Source: Candidatus Pelagibacter sp. (GTDB taxonomy: Bacteria > Pseudomonadota > Alphaproteobacteria > Pelagibacterales > Pelagibacteraceae). Taken from it: a DNA stretch of 6,140 nt. The notes below the pieces were generated by a model that was not told the DNA's origin, made no database searches, and worked only from the letters and a program-made list of their open reading frames with translations. Positions 1 through 5,696 of this stretch are shown piece after piece. The translations under genes and the position numbers were made by a program. Positions within the stretch are counted from its first letter, which is position 1; each line of letters opens with the position of its first letter. The stretch is taken from assembly GCA_016777545.1 (NCBI GenBank), contig JADHRH010000058.1, positions 1-6,140 of the forward strand, given 5' to 3'.

Positions 1-431
1 AAATGTTTAGTGTTTTAGATGATTTAAAAAATATTATGCCAGATGACAAACCTAGGTATTTAATGGGAGTAGGGACACCTGCTGATATTCTTGGAGCTGT
101 TAAGAGAGGTGTTGATATGTTTGATTGTGTAATGCCTACGAGATCTGGAAGAACCGGTTTAGCTTTTACTTGGAATGGTCGTGTGAATATCAAAAATAAT
201 AAATATAAAAATGACAATGAACCACTTGATCCTGATTGTTCAAATTTAAATCTTAACAAGTATTCAAAAAACTATATAAATCATCTCTTCAATACGAATG
301 AAATCTTAGGTTCTACACTTTTAACCTTACATAACATCAACTTTTATCAAGAATTAATGTCTTCTATTAGAGAAAATATTAAAAAAGGTACATTTGATAA
401 ATTTCATGATGAATACATTGATAAGTTGTAA
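1..431 (+). CDS. tgt: Queuine/preQ1 tRNA-guanine transglycosylase, C-terminal part (5' end outside window)
   Basis: This enzyme exchanges guanine 34 for preQ1 in tRNAs with GUN anticodons (Asp, Asn, His, Tyr), a step of queuosine synthesis in the cytoplasm. Only the last 142 residues are present, counted from the methionine at base 3. That methionine is internal, because it aligns well inside full-length Tgt of about 375 residues, so roughly 230 residues lie upstream of the window. The fragment carries the strongly conserved block DKPRYLMGVGTP (residues 15-26) and DMFDCVMPTRSGR (38-50), whose Asp41 (bases 123-125) matches the catalytic nucleophile. The end (NEILGS, LHNINFYQELM) also matches. 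The oddity is the zinc site: Tgt normally has CxCxxC plus a downstream His. Here the first Cys (Cys79) and the His (His110) remain, but the other two cysteines are Asn81 and Leu84. The gene identity is secure; whether the enzyme binds zinc is not. Confidence 0.96.
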   Translation, partial: MFSVLDDLKNIMPDDKPRYLMGVGTPADILGAVKRGVDMFDCVMPTRSGRTGLAFTWNGRVNIKNNKYKNDNEPLDPDCSNLNLNKYSKNYINHLFNTNEILGSTLLTLHNINFYQELMSSIRENIKKGTFDKFHDEYIDKL

Positions 432-553
432 TTTAAATATTTGCAATTTGCGATGTTATGGAATAAATAATTGTTTTTTGGTAATAAAAATTATTCAAGT
501 TTGATATTTTTTTATTGTTTAAATTTTTAAGTGTAAAGAAATTTAAAAATTTT

Positions 554-582
554 AAAGAAGACTTCACCAAAAGTTTTTTTTT
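554..582 (+). terminator. Possible weak intrinsic terminator between tgt and tRNA-Lys
   Basis: The arms at 554-564 and 571-581 can form an 11-bp stem (ACTT/AAGT at the tip, then mostly A-U with two G-U pairs) around the loop CACCAA, and the 3' arm is itself a run of eight T. It lies about 120 bp after the tgt stop. The low GC content makes the hairpin weak, and no stronger hairpin with a T run is visible in 432-631, so this is only a candidate for ending the tgt transcript. Confidence 0.25.
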
Positions 583-614
583 AAAATTAAATAAAAAAAA
601 ACATTTATCTCAAC

Positions 615-620
615 TTTAAT
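615..620 (+). promoter_or_regulatory. Candidate -10 box of tRNA-Lys
   Basis: TTTAAT (5 of 6 matches to TATAAT) ends 11 bases before the first base of the mature tRNA, which would give a short 5' leader for RNase P to remove. No convincing -35 hexamer sits at 16-18 bp; the upstream position is an A-rich tract (about 593-600). In DNA this AT-rich the match may be chance. Confidence 0.3.
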
Positions 621-631
621 AATTTATATGT

Positions 632-707
<76 letters not shown>

Positions 708-727
708 CTAAAAAAATCTTTTAAATA

Positions 728-1555
728 TTAGCTAATTGTAATCGGTGGATAGTCTAAAATGACACTATTTTCCCATTCTGATAAATCTTTTATTCTTTTT
801 GAGGATGAAGGGTGGGTGCTCATAAATTGAGGTGGTTCTTTGCCTTTATTTTCTGCCTTCATCCTTTCCCATAACTTTTTAGTTTCCCTTATATCAAAGC
901 CAGATAAAGATGCAAAAATCATTCCCAGGTAATCAGCTTCACTTTCTTGAGTCCTTGAGAAAGGATTCATTATTCCTATTTGTGATAATAAGCCTACGGT
1001 GTTCATGCCAGTAGCTTGATTGATTTGCCCTAACTTTCCACCTGAAAAAATATCGATTAAAGAAGTTCCAGTTTGTAAAAGTGCACTTCTACTGGCTCTT
1101 TCAACCGAATGTTTAGCAACAGCATGTGCAATCTCATGACCCATAACTGAGGCAAGACCGTTTGTATTTTTTGTAACATCAAGTATTCCTGTGTACACAG
1201 CGATTTTACCACCTGGCATGCACCAAGCATTTTTTACTTTTTTATTATCTATTAAAATATACTCCCAATCAAAATTAACAGTTGGATCATTTTGACCTGC
1301 TCTATAAAAATACTCAGATATAGCGTCTTCCATTCTTTTTCCAATATCTTTAATTTCATTGAGTGTTTTAGTGTCATCACTCATTTTTTCTTTTTCTTTA
1401 ACTTTTTCAAAAATTTGAGCTGCCTGAGCATTTAATTTTGATTCAGGTATAATTTTCAATTGTCTTCTGTCTGTTATTGGGGCCGTAGAACAAGCACCGA
1501 GCATTAAGCCCGAACATCCACATCCAATATAATTTAAAAATTTTCTTCTATTCAT
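728..1555 (-). CDS. M48-family zinc metalloprotease, predicted Tat-exported lipoprotein
   Basis: This is a 275-residue envelope protease of the M48 family (the group of periplasmic or outer-membrane-attached proteases that includes E. coli LoiP and YcaL). The zinc and catalytic motif HEIAH is at residues 140-144, and the third ligand is Glu204 in ESEAD (204-208). Further family marks are NAWCMPGGKIAVYTG (109-123) in the active-site cleft strand region and THP (247-249) near the C-terminus. The N-terminus combines a twin-arginine-like NRRKFL (2-7), a hydrophobic stretch and the lipobox LGAC (19-22). I therefore infer export through Tat, cleavage before Cys22 and lipid anchoring. The mature domain has no membrane span, unlike HtpX. 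The likely job is degradation of misfolded envelope proteins. The start at 1555 is set by the signal sequence; no Shine-Dalgarno site is apparent. It is transcribed alone, convergent with tRNA-Lys and divergent from the DUF502 side. The family is certain, the exact orthologue is not. Confidence 0.93.
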   Translation of the reverse strand: MNRRKFLNYIGCGCSGLMLGACSTAPITDRRQLKIIPESKLNAQAAQIFEKVKEKEKMSDDTKTLNEIKDIGKRMEDAISEYFYRAGQNDPTVNFDWEYILIDNKKVKNAWCMPGGKIAVYTGILDVTKNTNGLASVMGHEIAHAVAKHSVERASRSALLQTGTSLIDIFSGGKLGQINQATGMNTVGLLSQIGIMNPFSRTQESEADYLGMIFASLSGFDIRETKKLWERMKAENKGKEPPQFMSTHPSSSKRIKDLSEWENSVILDYPPITIS

Positions 1556-1577
1556 TTTATTAAAATTTTGATAATCA

Positions 1578-1583
1578 TATAAA
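1578..1583 (+). promoter_or_regulatory. Candidate -10 box for the micro-ORF/DUF502 transcript
   Basis: TATAAA lies in the short non-coding part (1556-1594) of the divergent gap and would start transcription near base 1590, just before the ATG at 1595. No good -35 is seen at 17 bp (TTTTAT). The same AT-rich segment must also drive the M48 gene on the other strand; a TTGTTT hexamer on the minus strand (1608-1603) is a possible -35 for it, with a poor -10 (TATTTA at 1585-1580). Weak evidence only. Confidence 0.25.
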
Positions 1584-1594
1584 TATATACTTTT

Positions 1595-1672
1595 ATGAAT
1601 TTAAACAATAAAATCTTGGTTGTGCTTTTTGTTATAGCTGTATCTTTTGTAATTTATTCTAGCTATCATTAA
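1595..1672 (+). CDS. Putative 25-residue single-span membrane micro-protein
   Basis: This short ORF runs from ATG at 1595 to TAA at 1670-1672. It encodes a polar start with one lysine (MNLNNK), an unbroken hydrophobic segment of about 15 residues (ILVVLFVIAVSFVIY, residues 7-21) and a short polar tail (SSYH). That layout fits a single membrane span, with the lysine end probably cytoplasmic. It ends six bases before the ATG of the DUF502 gene, as expected for a co-transcribed leader gene, and fills most of an otherwise long gap for such a compact genome. Against it, T-rich DNA readily encodes Phe, Val and Ile, there is no Shine-Dalgarno site, and I recognise no family. It could also be a 5' leader of DUF502 mRNA with no protein product. 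Confidence 0.4.
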   Translation: MNLNNKILVVLFVIAVSFVIYSSYH

Positions 1673-1678
1673 ATTTTT

Positions 1679-2293
1679 ATGTCTAATAAGAAGAAAAAAT
1701 CATTTGCTTTAAGATTAAGAAATTATTTTTTTACAGGTGTAATTGTTTTAATTCCAATTGGTTTTACCCTTTATTTAAGCAAATTTTTAATTAATTTTTC
1801 TACTAAATTAGTACCATCAGGTCTAAATCCTAATACTTATCTTCCTTATGCGATACCAGGCATTGAAATAATTTTAACAATTATTTTTATTACAGTTGTC
1901 GGTGGTCTTTCTTTAACTTTTATCGGTAAAAAATTTTTACAATTAATTGATGATTTGTTTAAAAGAATGCCAATATTAAGAACAATCTATTCTGCCATTG
2001 GACAAATGACAGATTCTTTTCGGGAGCAAGAAGGCAATAAAAAAAGTGTTGTACTAGTTGAGTATCCAAGAAAAGGATCTTGGGCCGTAGGTTTTGCTAC
2101 GAAAGAAAATACAGGTGAAATTAAAGCAAAAACAAATATTAACTTAGTTAATGTTTTTGTTCCAACAACTCCTAACCCAACAAGTGGTTTTTTATTAATG
2201 ATACCAAAAGATGATTTGATCTATTTAGATATGACATTTGAAGAAGCATCAAAATTTATAGTCTCGGCTGGAACTTCTAAGCCTAAAAGCTAA
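1679..2293 (+). CDS. DUF502 family membrane protein
   Basis: This 204-residue protein belongs to the DUF502 family of inner-membrane proteins, for which I know no established biochemical function. A lysine/arginine-rich start (KKKK at 4-7, RLRN at 12-15) precedes a first membrane span at about 17-39, opening with YFFTGVIVLIPIGFT. A second span lies at about 61-83, after PGIE. The positive start suggests that both ends are cytoplasmic. Family marks follow: RMPILRTIYSAIGQ (96-109) and, in the soluble C-terminal half, VPTTPNPTSGFLLMIP (161-176) and the FEEASKFIVSAGT end (187-199). Its length is normal for the family. The ATG at 1679 has only T-rich sequence in front of it. The gene converges on recG, and the two stop codons overlap (TAA 2291-2293 against TAG 2292-2290 on the other strand). 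DUF502 near recG and sdhE is a familiar alphaproteobacterial arrangement, though here the strands differ. Confidence 0.93.
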   Translation: MSNKKKKSFALRLRNYFFTGVIVLIPIGFTLYLSKFLINFSTKLVPSGLNPNTYLPYAIPGIEIILTIIFITVVGGLSLTFIGKKFLQLIDDLFKRMPILRTIYSAIGQMTDSFREQEGNKKSVVLVEYPRKGSWAVGFATKENTGEIKAKTNINLVNVFVPTTPNPTSGFLLMIPKDDLIYLDMTFEEASKFIVSAGTSKPKS

Positions 2294-4341
2294 ACCATAT
2301 CATTAATTATATCTGCTTGATCATATAACTTGAGTAAAGCTTTATATTTTTTAATATCAGTATTTTCTAATTCTATCTTTTTAATTTGTTTCTCTGCCAT
2401 TAAAAATAAATCTTCATTTTGAATGGGGTCTGCTAACCTAAAATTTTTAATTCCACTTTGCTTAAAACCAAGTAAATCACCAAAACCTCTTAACTTCATA
2501 TCTTCTTCTGAAATTTCAAAACCATCATTTGAGTTTTTTAAAATATTAATTCTTTTTTTAGCATTCACACTTAAATTTGACTTAAACATTAATATACAGC
2601 TTGCCTGTTTTGTTCCACGTCCAACTCTTCCTCTTAACTGATGTAGCTGAGATAATCCAAATTTGTTAGCATTTTCTATTATGATTACATTAGCATTAGG
2701 AAAGTCAATACCAACTTCTATAATTGTTGTTGAAACTAAAATTGAATATTTTTTATTAAGAAATTTATTTAATATTTCTTCCTTCTCTTCATTTTCAATT
2801 TTTCCATGTAGTAGTGCAACTTTATTTGGAAAAATTTCATTAAGAAATTTATATTTCGTAACTGATGATTGGTGATCTAATTTTTTTGATTCCTCTATCA
2901 AAGGACACACCCAGAAGATTTGGTTTCCTTCCTTTATTTCTTTTTTTACAAAGTTGATAACATCGTCTATTTTACTTTCTAATTTGCTATAAGTTTTAAC
3001 TTCTTTTCTATTACTTGGTTTTTCTTTAATAATAGAAACATCCATATCACCATAAACTGACATAGTTAGAGTTCTCGGAATTGGTGTCGCTGACATTAAA
3101 AGAACATCACAATTATCACCCCCTTTATCTGATAAAAGTTTTCTTTGTCTAACACCAAATTTGTGCTGTTCATCAATTATAATATAACCAAGGTTTGCAA
3201 AAATAATTTTTTTTTGAAAAATTGCATGTGTGCCAAATACCATTTGAATTTCATTGTTTTCCAGTTTTTTTATAATTCTCTTTTTTTCACTATTTTCACT
3301 CTTACTAGAAAGTAATTCAATTTTGATATCTTTAGGAAATAGTTTTTTTGCTAAAGTATAATGCTGTCTTGCCAATATTTCAGTAGGAGCCATTAATGCA
3401 ACTTGGAACCCTGAATTAATGACATTCAACGAAGAAATCAATGCAACAATAGTTTTACCACTCCCAACGTCACCTTGCAAAAGTCTAAACATTTTACTTT
3501 TAGAATTTAGATCCTTATTAATATCACCCAATGAATTTTTTTGATCATTGGTAAGTGTAAAGTTTAATTTATTAACTATATTCTTATGAGCTTTTTCGCT
3601 GAAGTTTTTAGAAATTTTTTTAATTTTTTTAATTTTTTTTCGAATTTCTGAATTAACTAAAAAAGATGCTAATATTTCATCATAAGCAAGTCTTTTATAA
3701 AAATCAGATTTATAATTTTCAATATTTTTTGGATCATGTAATTTTATTATAGATTCATTCCAACTTTCATTATTAAAAATTTTTAAAATATCTTTATCGT
3801 GCCACTCTGGTAAAATAGGTAAGTTTTTTAAAATTTGATTAATAATTTTATTATAGGTTTTTTCAGTAATACCTTCTGTTAATGAGTATTTATTATCAAT
3901 ATTTTCAATTAATGAACTGTCTTGTGAAATATATGTTGGATTCGTTATTTGATATCGTCCTTTATAATTGCCTATCTTACCGCTAATTGTTACTTCTTCA
4001 TTTAGTGGTAAAATTTTTCTTACATATCCTTCATGACTATTAAAGAATATACAATCAATCTTTCCAGTTTCATCAATACAATTAACTCTATTGGGTAAGT
4101 TTCTAACTCTTGGAAATTGATATTTTAATGGAACAATTCTGATAGTTTGGATTACTCCTATTTGAAGATCGCAAATTTTACTAACGAGCGTTCTGTCTGT
4201 ATAAGATTTAGGCAGTCTCCACAGCAAGTCAAAAATATTATTTACTTTTTTTTTCTTCAAAATTTCCATGGTTTTTTTACCCACACCATTTAATTTGGTT
4301 AGATCAGCTAATAAATAATCATAATTATTCTTATATTTCAT
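2290..4341 (-). CDS. recG: ATP-dependent DNA helicase RecG
   Basis: RecG is a superfamily 2 translocase that remodels stalled replication forks and branch-migrates recombination intermediates. At 683 residues it is of normal length. The N-terminal part starts with a helix-hairpin-helix-like stretch (LNGVGKKTMEILKK, 17-30). The wedge/OB domain follows at about 60-140, with VTISGKIGNYKGRYQITNP at its end. The helicase core shows Walker A GDVGSGKT (290-297), motif Ia MAPTEILARQH (317-327), DEQH box (390-393) followed by KFGVRQR, motif III SATPIPRTL (417-425), motif V STTIIEVGIDFPNA (537-550) and motif VI QLRGRVGRG (568-576). The RecG-specific TRG region is at 606-630 (DGFEISEEDMKLRG, then GDLLGFKQSG). 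All ATPase residues are intact. A lysine-rich KKI triple repeat at 235-243 is unusual. The start at 4341 leaves 24 bp to the divergent sdhE start; the 3' end overlaps the DUF502 gene by 4 bp. Confidence 0.98.
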   Translation of the reverse strand: MKYKNNYDYLLADLTKLNGVGKKTMEILKKKKVNNIFDLLWRLPKSYTDRTLVSKICDLQIGVIQTIRIVPLKYQFPRVRNLPNRVNCIDETGKIDCIFFNSHEGYVRKILPLNEEVTISGKIGNYKGRYQITNPTYISQDSSLIENIDNKYSLTEGITEKTYNKIINQILKNLPILPEWHDKDILKIFNNESWNESIIKLHDPKNIENYKSDFYKRLAYDEILASFLVNSEIRKKIKKIKKISKNFSEKAHKNIVNKLNFTLTNDQKNSLGDINKDLNSKSKMFRLLQGDVGSGKTIVALISSLNVINSGFQVALMAPTEILARQHYTLAKKLFPKDIKIELLSSKSENSEKKRIIKKLENNEIQMVFGTHAIFQKKIIFANLGYIIIDEQHKFGVRQRKLLSDKGGDNCDVLLMSATPIPRTLTMSVYGDMDVSIIKEKPSNRKEVKTYSKLESKIDDVINFVKKEIKEGNQIFWVCPLIEESKKLDHQSSVTKYKFLNEIFPNKVALLHGKIENEEKEEILNKFLNKKYSILVSTTIIEVGIDFPNANVIIIENANKFGLSQLHQLRGRVGRGTKQASCILMFKSNLSVNAKKRINILKNSNDGFEISEEDMKLRGFGDLLGFKQSGIKNFRLADPIQNEDLFLMAEKQIKKIELENTDIKKYKALLKLYDQADIINDMV
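3613..3639 (-). repeat. Perfect 3 x 9-bp tandem repeat inside recG
   Basis: On the coding (minus) strand the unit AAAAAAATT occurs three times without a mismatch, encoding Lys-Lys-Ile three times (RecG residues 235-243). The unit length keeps the frame if copy number changes, while each A tract is a potential slippage site. It lies between the wedge-linked helical region and the first helicase domain, a part of RecG that is poorly conserved. Confidence 0.85.
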
Positions 4342-4349
4342 ATTAGTTG

Positions 4350-4359
4350 TAATATATTA
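4350..4359. promoter_or_regulatory. Palindromic two-way -10 candidate between recG and sdhE
   Basis: TAATATATTA is a perfect 10-bp palindrome within the 24-bp gap (4342-4365). Each strand therefore reads TAATAT, a -10-like hexamer. On the plus strand it would start sdhE mRNA around 4362, and on the minus strand recG mRNA around 4347, so both mRNAs would have very short leaders or none. A TTTATA hexamer on the minus strand (4382-4377) sits 17 bp upstream for recG (4 of 6 to TTGACA); the plus-strand -35 is poor. Both -35 regions would lie inside the opposite gene. The palindrome is seen directly; its promoter role is inferred. Confidence 0.45.
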
Positions 4360-4365
4360 AATATT

Positions 4366-4632
4366 ATGACCATTAATATAAAGGATTTAAAAAATAAAAT
4401 AACTTATAGGGCTAACTATAGAGGCACTAAAGAAATGGATAAGTTGTTAGGTTCATTTACTAAAAAATATATTGATCAGTTTAATGAACAAGAGCTAACC
4501 CTTTTGTGTGATTTGTTAGACTTTGATGATGAGAATCTTTATAAATTTAATCAAGGTAAAAATCCAACAATTCAAATTGAATTAAACAAAGTTTCAGAGA
4601 TGTTTAAAAACTATAATTATGCAAGTGAATAG
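4366..4632 (+). CDS. sdhE: Succinate dehydrogenase assembly factor SdhE (FAD flavinylation factor)
   Basis: SdhE (YgfY, the bacterial relative of eukaryotic Sdh5/SDHAF2) binds the flavoprotein subunit SdhA and promotes covalent FAD attachment, thereby supporting the TCA cycle and respiration in the cytoplasm. The 88-residue length is typical. The defining RGxxE motif is present as YRGTKEMD (residues 18-25; Arg19, Gly20, Glu23). The rest fits the five-helix family fold, including FTKKYIDQFNEQELTLLCDLLDFDDENLYKF, given here as the region 31-61. No other in-frame start precedes the RGxxE block, so ATG 4366 is well supported; there is no Shine-Dalgarno site, and a short or absent leader is likely. 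It is divergent from recG, a common alphaproteobacterial neighbour. Its TAG stop (4630-4632) directly touches the 3' end of the opposing tRNA-Ser gene. Confidence 0.93.
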   Translation: MTINIKDLKNKITYRANYRGTKEMDKLLGSFTKKYIDQFNEQELTLLCDLLDFDDENLYKFNQGKNPTIQIELNKVSEMFKNYNYASE

Positions 4633-4722
4633 TGGCGGAGAGACTGAGATTCGAACTCAGGAAAGAGTTGCCCCTTTGCCGGTTTTCAAGACCGGTGCAT
4701 TCAACCACTCTGCCATCTCTCC
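4633..4722 (-). tRNA. tRNA-Ser (anticodon UGA)
   Basis: This is a complete 90-base class II tRNA on the minus strand. The acceptor stem GGAGAGA pairs with TCTCTCC over 7 bp. The anticodon stem CCGGT/ACCGG encloses the loop CTTGAAA, so the anticodon is TGA (plus-strand bases 4686-4688). The long variable arm typical of tRNA-Ser is AAAGGG/CTCTTT with loop GCAA (4662-4677). The T arm is CTGAG/CTCAG with TTCGAAT. The discriminator is G and CCA is encoded (plus strand TGG at 4633-4635). It reads UCA and, with wobble, other UCN codons. Its 3' end abuts the sdhE stop codon with no base between them. Confidence 0.97.
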
Positions 4723-4739
4723 GTTAGCAACGTTTTATT

Positions 4740-4745
4740 ATTATA
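4740..4745 (-). promoter_or_regulatory. -10 box of tRNA-Ser
   Basis: On the minus strand this reads TATAAT, a perfect consensus -10, and it ends 17 bases upstream of the mature tRNA 5' end (4722). It predicts initiation near 4733 and a leader of about 10 bases for RNase P. A -35 at 16-18 bp is poor (TTTTAT). Confidence 0.5.
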
Positions 4746-4776
4746 AATTTTTAATTCAACAATAAAATTGATAAAT

Positions 4777-4805
4777 TAAACAGATAATCATTTAATAGGT
4801 ATAAA
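4777..4805 (+). promoter_or_regulatory. rarD: Candidate rarD promoter
   Basis: TAAACA (4777-4782, 4 of 6 to TTGACA) and TATAAA (4800-4805, 5 of 6 to TATAAT) are spaced by 17 bp. Initiation would fall near 4812, almost at the GTG start, which would make the mRNA nearly leaderless. An alternative -35, TTGATA at 4768-4773, lacks a good partner. Together with the tRNA-Ser promoter it occupies the 92-bp divergent gap 4723-4814. Confidence 0.35.
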
Positions 4806-4814
4806 TTTATTACT

Positions 4815-5696
4815 GTGGAAAAGCAAAAATTCAATACAGGTATAGGATTAACTGCACTAGGTTCTTTTTGGTGGGGTGTTATTGGTGTTATTTACTTCAA
4901 ATATATTTCATTTGCAGGCTCTATAGAGGTAGTGATCCATCGTTGTGTGTGGACATCTGTAGCTTTAATAATAACTACTTTTTATTTTTCTAAATGGGAT
5001 ATTTTTTTTGAAATTATAAAAAATAAAAGAAATATAATTTATTTATTTTTTTCAAGCTTACTAATTTTTATAAATTGGGCAACCTGGATTTATGCAGTGG
5101 GTACTGAAAAAATTATCGATGCAAGCTTTGGTTATTTTATTATGCCAATCTTAAGCGTATTCCTGGGATATATCTTTTATGGTGAAAAAATTAATAAAAG
5201 AAGAGGTCTTTCCATACTTCTTGTTTTGCTGTCTATTTCATTTCTTTTATTTAAAAGTTTTCATTCGATACCATGGGTTGGAATAATTGTAGCTCTAAGT
5301 TGGGGTTTTTATAATCTTCTTAGAAAAAAAGTAAATGTTGATACTGATGTTGGACTTTTAATAGAAAGTCTTTTTATATTACCATTTGCGTTATTTGCTT
5401 TTTTTATACTTTTTAAAAATAATTTAAATATTTTTAGTATTAACGAGCCTTCATTGATGTTTATACTAATGTTAGCTGGACCAATGACTGTTATACCTCT
5501 ATTTCTATATGTAAGAGGTGTTGAGTTGTGTGGCCTTGGACCCACTGGAATGATTTTCTACATAACCCCAACATTTCAATTTTTATTGGGCTTTTTTTAT
5601 TATGATGAGGCTTTTTCTTTCGATAAATCATTAAGTTTCATTTTAATATGGATTGCTGTAATTATTTATTTAAAAGATTTATATGAACATAATTAA
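4815..5696 (+). CDS. rarD: RarD-type EamA/DMT-superfamily permease
   Basis: This 293-residue inner-membrane protein of the drug/metabolite transporter superfamily has about ten predicted spans in two EamA repeats. It resembles E. coli RarD along its full length: HRCVW (42-46), INWATWIYAV (86-95), IDASFGYFIMP (101-111), YGEKINKRRG (122-131), YNLLRKK (166-172), LLIESL (181-186), TPTFQFLLG (251-259) and YYDEAFSFDKSLSFILIW (262-279). RarD was linked to chloramphenicol resistance in other bacteria, but its natural substrate is not settled; an exporter or uptake carrier for a small metabolite is the fair statement. The start is GTG at 4815: an in-frame TAA at 4785-4787 rules out a long extension, and this start gives exactly the same N-terminal spacing to the first W-G (21 residues) as E. 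coli RarD. Its last 14 bases overlap the start of the next gene, suggesting co-transcription. Confidence 0.92.
   Translation: MEKQKFNTGIGLTALGSFWWGVIGVIYFKYISFAGSIEVVIHRCVWTSVALIITTFYFSKWDIFFEIIKNKRNIIYLFFSSLLIFINWATWIYAVGTEKIIDASFGYFIMPILSVFLGYIFYGEKINKRRGLSILLVLLSISFLLFKSFHSIPWVGIIVALSWGFYNLLRKKVNVDTDVGLLIESLFILPFALFAFFILFKNNLNIFSINEPSLMFILMLAGPMTVIPLFLYVRGVELCGLGPTGMIFYITPTFQFLLGFFYYDEAFSFDKSLSFILIWIAVIIYLKDLYEHN

Noticed and set aside
3..5. ATG at the window start as the true start of tgt
   Set aside because: It aligns to an internal Met (MF-x-VL) of full-length Tgt, with the N-terminal two thirds of the enzyme missing; the gene is cut by the window edge.
432..631. Riboswitch or small RNA in the 200-bp spacer after tgt
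   Set aside because: Only AT-rich sequence with weak hairpins is seen, with no conserved aptamer core and no small ORF of note; nothing beyond the weak terminator candidate can be supported.
2423..2875. Plus-strand open frames (72 and 70 residues) at 2423-2641 and 2663-2875
   Set aside because: They lie antisense inside the conserved helicase domains of recG and show no recognisable domain; they are shadows of the real frame.
5309..5545. Minus-strand open frame of 78 residues
   Set aside because: It is antisense to the conserved RarD frame, with no domain or start signal.
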